From Streptomyces diacarni (GTDB lineage Bacteria; Actinomycetota; Actinomycetes; Streptomycetales; Streptomycetaceae), in the NCBI RefSeq assembly GCF_003323715.1, contig NZ_QOIN01000043.1, forward strand, positions 124,001 to 188,000: a DNA stretch of 64,000 nt, in the 5' to 3' direction. Below the pieces are notes generated by a model. That model was not told the origin of the DNA, made no database searches, and saw nothing but the letters and a program-made list of their open reading frames with translations. A program made the position numbers and the translations under genes. Positions 23,007 to 32,652 of the stretch are shown here, piece by piece. Every line of letters begins with the position of its first letter. The first letter of the stretch is position 1.

Positions 23007-25976
23007 ATGCCGCTGCTCGACCCGAAGCCTGGAGCACTGCGCCCGCGCACCGAAGCCGATCACGCCCCCGCCGCCGACCGGGTGCCGCAGGAGCGGGCGC
23101 ACGGTACCCCGCAGCCGCTCCGGAGCGACCTGGAGAAGCTGCTGGGAACGGAGAAGGTGCTCACGAAGATCTCCGACCTGGTGCGCTACGCCTCCGACGC
23201 GAGCCCGTACCGCTTCATCCCTCAGGTGGTGGTGCTCGCCGAGGACGTGACGGACGTCGCCGCGGTGCTCTCCTACGCACACGAGCACGGCCGCGACGTC
23301 GTCTTCCGCGCCGCCGGCACGTCGCTGAACGGCCAGGCCCAGGGCGAGGACATCCTCATCGACGTGCGCCGCCACTGGGCGGGCGTCGAGGTGCTGGAGG
23401 AGGGCAGGCAGGCACGGATCAGGCCCGGCACCACCGTCTTCCGGACGAACGCCGCGCTGGCGCCGCACGGAAGGCTGCTGGGCCCCGACCCGGCCAGCGC
23501 CATCGCCTGCACCGTCGGCGGAGTGGTCGCCAACAACGCCTCCGGGATGACGGCGGGCACCACCCGCAACTCCTACCGCACCGTCGCCTCGCTCACCTTC
23601 GTCCTGGCGAGCGGCACGGTCGTGGATACGGCCGATCCGGCGGCGGACGAGAAGCTGGCGCGGGACGAGCCCGAGCTGTGCGAGGGCCTGATGGCGCTCA
23701 AGGCGGAGATCGAGGCCGACACGCGACTCGTCGACCGCATCCGTGCCAAGTACGAGTTGAAGAACACCAACGGCTACCGTCTCGACGCCTTTTTGGACGG
23801 CACCACGCCGGTCGAGATCCTGCGCGGGCTGATGGTCGGCTCCCAGGGCACACTCGGCTTCCTCGCCGAGTTCGTCTTCGACACCCTGCCGCTGCACCGG
23901 CGCACCTCGACGGGGCTGTTCTTCTTCCCCTCACTGTCGGCCGCGGCTGCCGCGGTGCCCCGTTTCAACGAGGCCGGGGCCATGTCGGTGGAGCTGATGG
24001 ACGGCAACACCCTGCGGGCCTCGGTGAGCGTCTCGGGAGTGCCGCAGGACTGGGCGGACCTGCCCAAGGAGACCACGGCCCTGCTGGTCGAGTTCCGCTC
24101 CCCCGGCGACGCCGTACGCGAGGAGCGCGAGCAAGCGGCACGCGCGGTGCTGGCCGACCTGGACCTGGTGGCCCCTGTCCCCTCGGTCACCAACGAGCTG
24201 ACACGCGATCCGGGGACGATCGCCTCGTACTGGAAGGCGCGCAAGGCGTTCGTCACAGCCGTAGGAGGCTCGCGCCCCTCGGGCACCACGTTGATCACCG
24301 AGGACTTCGCGGTACCGCCCTCCCGGCTGGCGGAGGCATGCGAGGCGCTGCTGGAACTCCAGGAAGGCCACGGCTTCGACGCCGCGGTGGCCGGGCACGC
24401 GGCGCACGGCAACCTGCACTTCCTGCTGGCCTTCGACGCGGCGAATTCCGAGGACGTGGCCCGCTATGCCGCGTTCATGGACGACTTCTGCCGGATGACC
24501 GTCGAGCGCTTCGACGGCTCCCTCAAGGCCGAGCACGCCACCGGCCGCAACATCGCCCCGTTCCTGGAGCTGGAATGGGGACCCGAGGCCACCGAGCTGA
24601 TGTGGCGCACGAAGCGGCTCCTGGACCCGGCCGGGGTGCTGGCGCCCGGCGTCCTGCTGGACCGCGACCCGAGAGCGCACCTGCGCGGCCTGAAATCCAT
24701 CCCCAGCGTGGAAGCCATCGCCGACCCGTGCATCGAGTGCGGCTTTTGTGAACCGACCTGCCCGAGCGAGGACCTGACCACCACACCACGTCAGCGCATC
24801 GTGCTCCGCCGCGAGATGCTGCGGCAGCGTCCCGGCTCCCTGGTGGGTGAGAACCTGCTCGCCAGCTACGGATACGACGCCGTGGACACCTGCGCGGGCG
24901 ACTCCACCTGCGCACTCGACTGCCCGGTCGGCATCGACACGGGCGCGATGATGAAGTCCTTCCGACACGCGCGGCACTCCCCTCGCGAGGAGCGCACCGC
25001 CGCACGCACGGCGCAGCACTTCGCCCGTGTGGAACGCTCGGCCCGGCTGGCCGTCGCGGCCGCCGACCAGCTGCGCAGGCGGCTGCCCGGACGCGACGGC
25101 ACGCTGGGCGACCGGATGCTCAAGGCGGTGACCGGCGCGGCGCGCAAGGCGGTGCGCCCGGATCTGGTCCCCGAGTGGCTGCCGGAGATCCCGGCTCCGG
25201 CCGCCGGCCGCCTTCCGGCGACCAGCAGGCAACTCGCCTCCGCGGTGTATTACCCGGCCTGTGTGAACCGCATCTTCGGTGACCCGGACGGCTACCAGGG
25301 AGCGTCGCTCCCCGAGGCCATGGTGACCGTCTCAGCGCGCGCGGGACGTCCGGTCTGGATACCGGAGGACGTGACGGGTACCTGCTGTGCCACCATCTGG
25401 CACTCCAAGGGCTACGAGGCCGGCAACACGCTGATGGCCAACCGCATGGTGGAAGCCGCCTGGCGGTGGACGGACGGCGGTGAACTCCCGCTCGTCGTGG
25501 ACGCCTCCTCCTGCACCTTGGGGATCGCCGAGGAGGTCGTGCCTTACCTCACCCCGGCCAACCGCAAACTCCACGAACGGCTGACGATCGTCGATTCCCT
25601 GGTCTGGGCCGCCCAGGAGCTGCTTCCCCGGCTCACCGTCGAGAGCCGCGTCGCCTCGGCCGTCCTCCACCCCACCTGCTCCATGCGGCACCTGGGTGAC
25701 GAGGCGGAACTGCGCCAGGTGGCGCAGGCGTGCGCCCACGAGGTCGTGGTGCCACTGGACGCCGGGTGCTGCGCCTTCGCCGGCGACCGGGGGCTGCTGC
25801 ACGAGGAGCTGACGGCCTCCGCTACGGCCCGCGAGGCCGCGGAGGTGGGCCGTCGCTCGTACGACGCGTACCTGTCGGCGAACCGGACCTGCGAGATCGG
25901 AATGGACCACGCCACGGGCGACCGCGGGTACCACTCGGTGATCCAGGAACTGGAGCGCGCCACCCGCCCTCGGTGA
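23007..25976 (+). CDS. FAD-binding and (4Fe-4S) D-lactate dehydrogenase type protein (Dld-II/GlcD-GlcF fusion)
   Basis: 989 aa. Order: FAD-binding PCMH domain (FRAAGTSLNGQAQGEDILID near residue 97; GGVVANNASGMTAGT near 172), FAD-oxidase C-terminal domain (GHAAHGNLHFLLAFD near 465), two ferredoxin-like motifs (CIECGFCEPTCPS near 575 and CAGDSTCALDCPVG near 629), then two CCG domains (YPACVNRIFG...TCCATIWHSKG and HPTCSMRHLG...GCCAFAGDRG). This matches the Fe-S D-lactate dehydrogenase family seen in Shewanella; D-2-hydroxyglutarate is an alternative substrate. AGGAG stands 5 bases before the ATG. With lutABC it would let both lactate isomers feed pyruvate. Confidence 0.85.
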   Translation: MPLLDPKPGALRPRTEADHAPAADRVPQERAHGTPQPLRSDLEKLLGTEKVLTKISDLVRYASDASPYRFIPQVVVLAEDVTDVAAVLSYAHEHGRDVVFRAAGTSLNGQAQGEDILIDVRRHWAGVEVLEEGRQARIRPGTTVFRTNAALAPHGRLLGPDPASAIACTVGGVVANNASGMTAGTTRNSYRTVASLTFVLASGTVVDTADPAADEKLARDEPELCEGLMALKAEIEADTRLVDRIRAKYELKNTNGYRLDAFLDGTTPVEILRGLMVGSQGTLGFLAEFVFDTLPLHRRTSTGLFFFPSLSAAAAAVPRFNEAGAMSVELMDGNTLRASVSVSGVPQDWADLPKETTALLVEFRSPGDAVREEREQAARAVLADLDLVAPVPSVTNELTRDPGTIASYWKARKAFVTAVGGSRPSGTTLITEDFAVPPSRLAEACEALLELQEGHGFDAAVAGHAAHGNLHFLLAFDAANSEDVARYAAFMDDFCRMTVERFDGSLKAEHATGRNIAPFLELEWGPEATELMWRTKRLLDPAGVLAPGVLLDRDPRAHLRGLKSIPSVEAIADPCIECGFCEPTCPSEDLTTTPRQRIVLRREMLRQRPGSLVGENLLASYGYDAVDTCAGDSTCALDCPVGIDTGAMMKSFRHARHSPREERTAARTAQHFARVERSARLAVAAADQLRRRLPGRDGTLGDRMLKAVTGAARKAVRPDLVPEWLPEIPAPAAGRLPATSRQLASAVYYPACVNRIFGDPDGYQGASLPEAMVTVSARAGRPVWIPEDVTGTCCATIWHSKGYEAGNTLMANRMVEAAWRWTDGGELPLVVDASSCTLGIAEEVVPYLTPANRKLHERLTIVDSLVWAAQELLPRLTVESRVASAVLHPTCSMRHLGDEAELRQVAQACAHEVVVPLDAGCCAFAGDRGLLHEELTASATAREAAEVGRRSYDAYLSANRTCEIGMDHATGDRGYHSVIQELERATRPR

Positions 25977-25995
25977 CGGCGACCGAGGCGGGGAG

Positions 25996-26022
25996 GGGGC
26001 GGGCCACTGTGCGGCCCGCCCC
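25996..26022. terminator. Bidirectional terminator between the dehydrogenase and amylase genes
   Basis: GGGGCGGGCC and GGCCCGCCCC form a perfect 10-bp stem with a 7-base loop. It sits exactly in the 51-base gap between the two convergent stop codons, so it can serve both transcripts. Confidence 0.8.
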
Positions 26023-26027
26023 GTGCG

Positions 26028-27419
26028 TCACTCTGTCGCGTCGACGTGCAGGGCGAGTGCGCTGCGGGCCGGCAGTGTCACCTGCGCGGTGCCGTCGGAG
26101 CCGACCTCCACCTTCTGTCCGCAGCCGCCCTGCTCGGAGGCCACGTTGCAGTAGGTGCCGGCAGGCAGCGAGGTCGTGAAGGTCCTGTCGATCTCGCTGT
26201 CGCCGTTGTTGAGCGCGACGAAGCCCCTGTCGCCGCGGCTGAAGGCGAGCGCCTGCCCCTCGGACCACCAGTCGGTGAGCTCCGCCGTGCCGACCGCGTT
26301 GCGGAAGCCGACCATCCCGGTGATTTCCGACTTGGCGTGGTTGCCGGTCCAGCCGGTTCCGCCGCTGGGCGGCCCGGCGTCGGCGTCGCTGAACTCGTAG
26401 CCCGAGTAGACGTTCGGCGAACCGTAGGGGTGGGCGAGCAGGAAGACGTTGGCGAGCGTGTAAGCCGCGCCGTCCTTGTAGGTCAGCGTCGAGCCGTTGC
26501 GTTCGGTGTCCCAGTTGTCGACGAACGTGCGTGCAAAACCGCCATCCAGCATGCCGTCGCCCAGGTTGTGGAGCGCGCCGAGGTCTCCGCCCTGGAACGC
26601 CCCCTTGAGCGCACGGCCGTAGCGGAACTCGTCGACGTCCCCCACTTCCGTGTACTCCTCCGGCTGCACCGCCTCGCCGTCGCCGTGTATCACCTCGCTG
26701 ACCCAGAAGCCGGGGTCCTCGGTCATCTTCGCCTTGATGGCGGCCACGTCGGCCGCCGCCATGTGCTTGGCCGCGTCGATCCGGAACCCGGCCACCCCCA
26801 GGGACCGCAGGTCGTCGAGGTAGCCGGCGATGGCGCCGCGCACCTTGTCGCTGCCGGTGTCGAGGTCGGCCAGGCCCACCAGTTCGCAGTTCTGCACGTC
26901 GTCACGGCTGGTGTAGTCCGCGATGTCGCGACGGCAGGCGTGGAAGTCGGCGTCCTCGTAGGTGCCCTCGTAGCCGTACTTGGAGTACGGGGTGCCACCG
27001 GTGCCCGTGCCCGATCCCGAGGTCATGTGGTTGACGACGGCGTCCGCGATCACCTTGACACCTGCCGACTCACACGCCTGCACCATGTTCGCGAAGTCGG
27101 CGCGGCTGCCGAGCCTGCCCGCGATCTTGTAGCTGACCGGCTGGTACGACGTCCACCAGGCGTCCCCCTGAATGTGCTCGCTGGCGGGCGAGACCTCGAC
27201 ATAGCCGTAGCCGGCGGGGCCGAGCGTGTCCGTGCACTCCTGGGCGACGGACGCGAAGGGACGCTCGAACAGCGTGGCGGTGACGGTCTTCTCGCCGGGA
27301 GGGGAGGCCTGCGCCGCGGTTGCGGAGGGGTCCGCCTGCGCGTGCCAGGGCGCCGTCGCGAGTAGACCGCCGGCCGCCAGTACTCCTGCCGTGCTCGCGC
27401 TGAGCAGACGCTTTCTCAT
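26028..27419 (-). CDS. Secreted alpha-amylase, GH13
   Basis: 463 aa. A Sec signal peptide ([18 protein letters not shown] through HAQA) leads to a GH13 catalytic barrel and a short C-terminal beta domain. The four GH13 regions are visible: [17 protein letters not shown] (nucleophile Asp215), WVSEVIH (acid/base Glu242) and [10 protein letters not shown]. In the last, a Trp (303) replaces the usual His next to the catalytic Asp304. There is no C-terminal starch-binding CBM20 domain. It hydrolyses alpha-1,4-glucans outside the cell. GAAGGAG lies 8 bases before the ATG at 27419. An upstream promoter with CTTGC/GCAAG elements suggests maltose- or glucose-responsive control. Confidence 0.92.
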   Translation of the reverse strand: MRKRLLSASTAGVLAAGGLLATAPWHAQADPSATAAQASPPGEKTVTATLFERPFASVAQECTDTLGPAGYGYVEVSPASEHIQGDAWWTSYQPVSYKIAGRLGSRADFANMVQACESAGVKVIADAVVNHMTSGSGTGTGGTPYSKYGYEGTYEDADFHACRRDIADYTSRDDVQNCELVGLADLDTGSDKVRGAIAGYLDDLRSLGVAGFRIDAAKHMAAADVAAIKAKMTEDPGFWVSEVIHGDGEAVQPEEYTEVGDVDEFRYGRALKGAFQGGDLGALHNLGDGMLDGGFARTFVDNWDTERNGSTLTYKDGAAYTLANVFLLAHPYGSPNVYSGYEFSDADAGPPSGGTGWTGNHAKSEITGMVGFRNAVGTAELTDWWSEGQALAFSRGDRGFVALNNGDSEIDRTFTTSLPAGTYCNVASEQGGCGQKVEVGSDGTAQVTLPARSALALHVDATE

Positions 27420-27764
27420 GATGCGGCTCCTTCTGTGTGCGGGCACGCAGGTGCCCGGAAGGCAGCCAGGCGCCTGGGCCGCCGTGGGGGGACGTGGACA
27501 CGCGGGTTCGAGCGAGCCCGTGTGTCCACGAGGTTGACCGGGAGCCTGCCGCCAGGACGTGAGCACGTCAAGAGGCCACGCAAGTTTTGCCGTCTACTTG
27601 CAGCAAGAAATTACGAGAGTCGGAATCCCGTCCCCGCGCGCGGAAGTCCATCCACGAACGACGAGAGTCCAAGTCCGCGCTCTTGCGCACCACTGGTCTC
27701 AACCAGCAGGGTCCATAGCCGAGTTCACCCACCTGGACGACATGCGAAGACTGCGGGAGACCCG
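27420..27764. other. Divergent control region between the amylase and GH109-like genes
   Basis: 345 bases without a gene. The left part holds the probable amylase promoter and its CTTGC/GCAAG elements (27543-27607). In the part nearer the plus-strand gene I see no clear promoter. Confidence 0.5.
27543..27607 (-). promoter_or_regulatory. Amylase promoter with CTTGC/GCAAG operator half-sites
   Basis: On the minus strand, TTGACG (27571-27566) and CAGGCT (27548-27543) are spaced 17 bases apart, a fair -35/-10 pair. Just upstream lie GCAAG (27580-27584) and the palindrome CTTGCAGCAAG (27597-27607), giving three alternating half-sites. Similar TTGCAAG-type repeats precede other Streptomyces amylase genes and are targets of the LacI-type repressor MalR/Reg1. 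The assignment here is by resemblance only. Confidence 0.45.
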
Positions 27765-29180
27765 ATGAGTGACGACCAAGGATTCAGCCGCCGCTCCGTA
27801 CTGCGGACCGCCTCAGCCGCCGGAGCAGGGCTGGGCATCGGGGCAGCGGGCACCCCGGCGGCCGCGGCCGCGGCGCCCGGCACCGCTGCGGCCGCCGCGG
27901 CCACACAGGGCGAGTCCGCGACACCGCCCCGGCGGGGCCGCACCATGATCGGCGTACCGTTCGACGAGCGCCGCACCGTCCGGGTCGGCATCATCGGCCT
28001 GGGGCAGCGCGGCGGCAGCATGATCGACCTGTTCCTGGCCTTGGAGGGCGTGCGCGTGGTCGCGCTGTGCGACCCGGTGCGGGAGAAGACCGAACGCGCC
28101 GCCAAGAAGGTCACCGACGCCGGGCAGCCGGCACCCGCCCTCTACGCCAAGGGCGACCACGACTTCGAGAAGCTGTGCAGACGCGGGGACCTCGACTTCG
28201 TCTACGTCGCCACCCCCTGGGACTGGCACTTCGAGATGGCGAAGGCCGCTATGAAGGGCGGCAAGCACGTCGGCGTCGAGTGTCCGATCGCACTGGAGCT
28301 CAAGCAGCTGTGGGAGCTGGTCGACCTCTCGGAAAAGACCCGCAAGCACTGCATGCAGCTGGAGAACTGCGCCTACGGGCAGAACGAGATGCGGGTCCTG
28401 CGCATGGCCCACGAAGGTCTCTTCGGTGATCTGCTGCACGGCGCGGGCGCCTACCTCCACGACCTGCGCGGCCTGATGTTCGACCCCAACTATTACGAGG
28501 GCCCCTGGCGCCGCAAGTGGCACACCCGGCTCAAGGGCGACCTCTACCCGAACCACGGCTTCGGACCCGTCGCCAACTACATGGACGTCAACCGCGGCGA
28601 CCGCGCGGTCCGGATCAGCACCTTCGGATCCCCCTCCCTCGGCCTGGCCGCCTACCGCAAGGAACACGCGCCCAAGGGCGACGAGAGCTGGAAGGAGACC
28701 TACGTCAAGAGCGACATGGCGATCAGCCTCATCCAGACGGCCAAGGGCCGGGTCATCCGTCTGGAACAGGACGTCTCCAACCCCCACCCCTACTCCCGGC
28801 TCAACATCCTCGGCGGCACCAAGGGCGTCTTCGAGGACTACCCGCCCCGCATCTACCTCGAGCCGGACATGTCCGGTGACGAGTGGGGCGACTTCGACGG
28901 ATACAAGGAACACGACCACTGGCTGTGGAAGGAACACGCCAATCCCCCCGGCGGGCACGGCGGCATGGACTACATCATGCTGTTCCGCCTGACGCAGTGC
29001 ATGAGGCTGGGACTGGTACCCGACTTCGACGTCTACGACGCGGCCACCTGGACGGCACCCGTACCGCTCAGTCACGCCTCCATCAAGGCCAACGGCCTGC
29101 CGCAGGAGATCCCGGACTTCACCCGCGGCCTGTGGAAGAAGGAACGGCCGGGCGTCGACTCCGAGAAGCCCGAAGAGTGA
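27765..29180 (+). CDS. Exported Gfo/Idh/MocA-family protein, GH109 alpha-N-acetylgalactosaminidase-like
   Basis: 471 aa. A Tat signal ([19 protein letters not shown]) is followed by an Ala-rich spacer. The NAD-binding Rossmann motif [13 protein letters not shown] starts near residue 73, and [19 protein letters not shown] corresponds to the conserved E-x-P region. [14 protein letters not shown] and [12 protein letters not shown] fit the GH109 family. GH109 enzymes use tightly bound NAD to hydrolyse alpha-linked GalNAc by a redox mechanism, and Tat export would carry the cofactor with the folded protein. The activity on GalNAc is inferred. The ATG at 27765 is preceded by GGGAGA. Confidence 0.82.
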   Translation: MSDDQGFSRRSVLRTASAAGAGLGIGAAGTPAAAAAAPGTAAAAAATQGESATPPRRGRTMIGVPFDERRTVRVGIIGLGQRGGSMIDLFLALEGVRVVALCDPVREKTERAAKKVTDAGQPAPALYAKGDHDFEKLCRRGDLDFVYVATPWDWHFEMAKAAMKGGKHVGVECPIALELKQLWELVDLSEKTRKHCMQLENCAYGQNEMRVLRMAHEGLFGDLLHGAGAYLHDLRGLMFDPNYYEGPWRRKWHTRLKGDLYPNHGFGPVANYMDVNRGDRAVRISTFGSPSLGLAAYRKEHAPKGDESWKETYVKSDMAISLIQTAKGRVIRLEQDVSNPHPYSRLNILGGTKGVFEDYPPRIYLEPDMSGDEWGDFDGYKEHDHWLWKEHANPPGGHGGMDYIMLFRLTQCMRLGLVPDFDVYDAATWTAPVPLSHASIKANGLPQEIPDFTRGLWKKERPGVDSEKPEE

Positions 29181-29245
29181 GGCGAGGCGTGACGGGGACC
29201 AAGCTCACCTCTCAAGGAGTGGCGGGCCTCGCCACTGCGAAGTGA

Positions 29246-29281
29246 GGGGCGCCCGGGCCCGGTTCGTGCGCCCGGCACCCC
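29246..29281. terminator. Imperfect bidirectional hairpin
   Basis: GGGGCGCCCGGGC pairs with GCCCGGCACCCC, apart from one mismatch and one bulge, around an 11-base loop. It lies between the convergent stops at 29180 and 29314. Confidence 0.5.
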
Positions 29282-29313
29282 GCTCGCTCCCCCAGACCCG
29301 GCTCGCCCCCCGC

Positions 29314-30156
29314 TCAGCTGTTGAGCGAGGCCTTGTCCCCCATCACGACCATGGGGTGCTTCTTCGGATCCAACGTCCGCAACAGCGTCTCCATGCCGGC
29401 CTTCGACAGGCTCACGCACCCCGATGTGCCGCTGCCGTGGTCCATGTGCAACCAGATGCTGCCCCCCTTGGCCTGGCCCTGCGGCCGGGTCGGGTCCAGG
29501 GGGGAGGTGCCCTTGACGCGGTTGTAGTCGATGGCGATCACGTGGTCGAAGTCGTGACGGGTCTTCTTCGGCCAGTACGAAGGCGGAGTGAACGCCGACG
29601 TGTGGGCATACGGCAGCCTGGCGTCGGGTTCAGGCAGCACCCCGCCCGCGTCCGAGAGCGAGAAGACACCGACCGGGCTGCGCTTGTCCCCCTGATGGTG
29701 GTCGCTCGTCCAGCCCTTCTTGCCGTTGTGCGCCTGCCAGCTGTGCTCCTCGTGCCACGCCTTGCCGTGCCGGGTGTAGAGACGGACCCTCGCGTCCGCC
29801 GAGTCCTTGCCCCTGCCCTCGACAGCCACGACCTGGGTGCTGTTGTCAGGGATCTTCGCCTGGAGACGGTCACCCACACGAGGGATTTCCGTGGGGTTCT
29901 TCGCCAGCTCGGCCTTCGGCGACGCCCCGGAGTCCTTCTCGGCCTTCGTGCTCCCCGAACCCTGCTGCCCGCCGTCGTCGGAACCGCAGCCCGCGAGAAG
30001 CACCGCCAGCACCGTGCCACCCGCTGCCGCCACCGCAGCGGCCCTGGCCTTGGCTCGCGCCCTCGCCCTGGCAGCCGACACGTCCCGGGCGCGGCCCGTG
30101 GTGGCCCCGCGCGCCGCTGCCCCGCCGCTTGTCCGTCCTGCCCCACGTATGCGCAT
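29314..30156 (-). CDS. L,D-transpeptidase-family lipoprotein
   Basis: 280 aa. After a basic N-terminal stretch unusually rich in Arg and Ala, a hydrophobic segment ends in the lipobox LAGC, so the protein is probably lipid-anchored outside the membrane. A disordered Ser/Lys linker leads to a YkuD-type domain with the catalytic motif HMDHGSGTSGCVSLS (Cys near residue 247). Such enzymes make 3-3 peptidoglycan cross-links or attach proteins to the wall. Two ATGs compete; 30156 has GAGG at a usable distance, while 30165 has it directly adjacent. It is divergent from the ABC exporter pair, with about 280 bases between them. Confidence 0.82.
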   Translation of the reverse strand: MRIRGAGRTSGGAAARGATTGRARDVSAARARARAKARAAAVAAAGGTVLAVLLAGCGSDDGGQQGSGSTKAEKDSGASPKAELAKNPTEIPRVGDRLQAKIPDNSTQVVAVEGRGKDSADARVRLYTRHGKAWHEEHSWQAHNGKKGWTSDHHQGDKRSPVGVFSLSDAGGVLPEPDARLPYAHTSAFTPPSYWPKKTRHDFDHVIAIDYNRVKGTSPLDPTRPQGQAKGGSIWLHMDHGSGTSGCVSLSKAGMETLLRTLDPKKHPMVVMGDKASLNS

Positions 30157-30435
30157 GTCCTCCATCCTCGCATTGGCCTGAACCGTGCCGCCGCCCGGGA
30201 AAACCCATTGCCATCGCGCGAGTGACCGGATGAGATCAGCGAACACCCACCGGGCTCCCGTCGCCCGGCCCGCACGGGTGCCTCCCGCATGCCCGCTCGC
30301 CGCATTCGCTCCGCACGTCTGAACGCGGGCCGACCACGGCCCTTCCTGATCCGGCTTCCCCGGACCCCGACACGTCGCAGCGCGCCTCGTCTCCCACACT
30401 CGGCCGAGCGCGCTTGCGCAACCGTTTGGAACGTC

Positions 30436-32652
30436 ATGCAGATTCGCGACCTCCCCTACTCCGACCCCGGCGACCCGGACGTCAGGTCGGGCTTCCGACT
30501 GCTCCTGTGGCTGGGCCGCCGCCAGCTCGGCGGCCAGCTCAAGGCGTTGGGCTGGGGCGTGCTGCACCTCGCCTCGATCGCGTCCTTCCCCGCCGTCGCC
30601 GGCCTGGCCGTGAACGCCGTCGTGGACCGCTCAGGCTCCGGGCTCACCCGGGCCGGCGCGGCGATGCTGGCCCTCACGCTGGCCGTGACAGTCGGCGACA
30701 CGATGCTGCACCGGGTCGCCGTCACCAACTGGATCACCGCCGCCGCCCGCATCCAGCAGCTGCTCGCCCGCCGTACCGCCGCTCTCGGCGCCACGCTCAC
30801 CCGCCGCGTCGCGGCCGGCGAAGTGGTCGCGGTCTCGACCGGGGACATCGAGCGCATCGGCTGGTGCGTCGAGGCGGTCTCCCGCTTCAGCGCCGCCCTG
30901 CTGACCACGCTGGGGGTCTGCGCAGCCCTGGTGGCCTACCAGCCACAACTGGGGCTCCTCGCCTGCGCCGGCATGGTCGCCCTGGCACTGACCGTGCTGC
31001 CGCTCCTCCCCCGGGCGACCCGGCGGGCCGACGCGCAGCGCGAGAAGGCCGGACGCGCCACCGAACTCGCCGCCGACACCGTCGCCGGCCTGCGCGTCCT
31101 GCGCGGCATCGGCGGTGAGGAACTCTTCCTCGCCCGCTACCGCCGAGCCTCCCAGGAGGTGCGGCGGGCCGCCGTGCGGACGGCACGCATGTGGTCGTTC
31201 ATCGAAGCACTCCAAGTCGCCCTTCCGGGGCTGCTGCTGATCGCGGTGGTGTGGTATGGCACCGGGCTGGCGGTGGACGGTCGTATCGCCGTAGGCGAGC
31301 TGGTCATGGTGTATGGAGCCATCAGCTTCCTGCTCATGCCGCTCCAGCTGTTCGGCGAGTTCGCGATGTCGTACTCCTTCTCGCGCCCCTCGGCCGCCCG
31401 CGCGGCACGCGTCCTGGCACTGCGGCGCTCGGACCACGAGGGCAATGAGGGCCACGAGCACCAGGAGGACAGCTCCGAGAGCCACCGGGACAAGCGCCGC
31501 CGCCACCGGAGCGACGCGTACGCGAGCTCCGCTCTCCGGGTCGACGGCACGGGCGGAACGGACCGCACGGTCGGTACGGACGGCTCGGAGGGGCTGTACG
31601 ACCCGGTCACCGGGCTGCACGCACCGCTCGGGATGCTCACCGCGGTGGTCTGCGGCGACCCGGACGCGGCCGGACACCTCGCGGAGCGGCTGGGCGGACA
31701 CCCGGCGTCCGCGGCCGGCGGCGGCAGCGACCGGAGTGAGGGAAAACAGCAGCCCGCCGGCACGTCCGTTCCACCCGGCTCCGTCCCGTCCGACCCCATC
31801 CCGCCCGGCTCAGTCCCTCTCGACTCCGTCCTGCTCGACGCTGCTCCGCTGGACCGCATGCCCCTGGAGCAGGCGCGCACCGCCGTACTCGTCCAGGACA
31901 AGGACCCGGTCCTGCTCTCGGGGAGTCTCACCGACCTCTTCGACGTACCTTCCTCGGGTGCGGTGACTCCCGCCAGTGCCCTGGCAGCCGCCCAGTGCGG
32001 CGACGTGCTGGATGCCCTGGTCCAGGGCAGCCCCGACGCGGAGGGCGACGCGATGCGGGCCCGGATCACCGAGCGAGGGCGTTCCCTGTCGGGCGGGCAG
32101 CGGCAGCGGCTCGCCCTCGCCCGCTCGCTGCTGAGCGACCCTCGCGTGCTGGTTCTCGACGAACCCACGTCGGCTGTCGACTCGCACACCGAGGCGCGGA
32201 TCGCCCGGGAGCTGGGGCGGCTCAGGTCCGGCCGGACGACCGTGGTCCTCTCCTCCAGCCCGCTGCTGCTCGACCGCGCCGACCGCGTCGTCTTCCTGCA
32301 CGACGACAAAGCCGTCGCGAGCGGAACGCACCGCGGCCTCCTGCGCACCCACGCCGCGTACCGGGCCGTCGTCAGTCGCGAACCTGATGCTCCCGGCGGG
32401 GAGGGAATCGAACCCCTCGGGGCGCCCACTCCGGCGGCAGACGGCGCTTCGCCGCGTAGCAGCGGAACGACCGAGGACGACACACCAGCCACAACCACCG
32501 CAACAGCCAGGAAGGCCGCGCCGGCGGCAACCACCGCGCCGGCGAGAACCCCCGCGCCGGCAGGCAACGCCGCCTCAGCGGGGAACAGCGCGTCAGCGAG
32601 GAGTAGCGCGTCAGGGGCGCGCGCCCACACCGAGGAGGTCGAGTCCGCGTGA
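30436..32652 (+). CDS. ABC exporter subunit A with degenerate nucleotide site
   Basis: 738 aa. A six-helix membrane domain occupies about residues 1-315. The ATPase domain keeps an intact signature LSGGQRQRLALARSLL (near 551) and Walker B VLVLDEPTSAVD. Its Walker A is ruined (VVCGDPDAAGHL near 405, with no GKS/T), and the H-loop His is Ser (VVLSSSP). A His/Glu/Arg-rich linker (about 330-365) and a Pro/Ser/Asp insertion (about 425-475) interrupt the normal fold. It must pair with subunit B, whose intact Walker A faces this signature. The C-terminal ~90 residues are Ala/Thr/Pro-rich and low complexity. The substrate is unknown. The stop overlaps the next start (GTGA). Confidence 0.85.
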   Translation: MQIRDLPYSDPGDPDVRSGFRLLLWLGRRQLGGQLKALGWGVLHLASIASFPAVAGLAVNAVVDRSGSGLTRAGAAMLALTLAVTVGDTMLHRVAVTNWITAAARIQQLLARRTAALGATLTRRVAAGEVVAVSTGDIERIGWCVEAVSRFSAALLTTLGVCAALVAYQPQLGLLACAGMVALALTVLPLLPRATRRADAQREKAGRATELAADTVAGLRVLRGIGGEELFLARYRRASQEVRRAAVRTARMWSFIEALQVALPGLLLIAVVWYGTGLAVDGRIAVGELVMVYGAISFLLMPLQLFGEFAMSYSFSRPSAARAARVLALRRSDHEGNEGHEHQEDSSESHRDKRRRHRSDAYASSALRVDGTGGTDRTVGTDGSEGLYDPVTGLHAPLGMLTAVVCGDPDAAGHLAERLGGHPASAAGGGSDRSEGKQQPAGTSVPPGSVPSDPIPPGSVPLDSVLLDAAPLDRMPLEQARTAVLVQDKDPVLLSGSLTDLFDVPSSGAVTPASALAAAQCGDVLDALVQGSPDAEGDAMRARITERGRSLSGGQRQRLALARSLLSDPRVLVLDEPTSAVDSHTEARIARELGRLRSGRTTVVLSSSPLLLDRADRVVFLHDDKAVASGTHRGLLRTHAAYRAVVSREPDAPGGEGIEPLGAPTPAADGASPRSSGTTEDDTPATTTATARKAAPAATTAPARTPAPAGNAASAGNSASARSSASGARAHTEEVESA

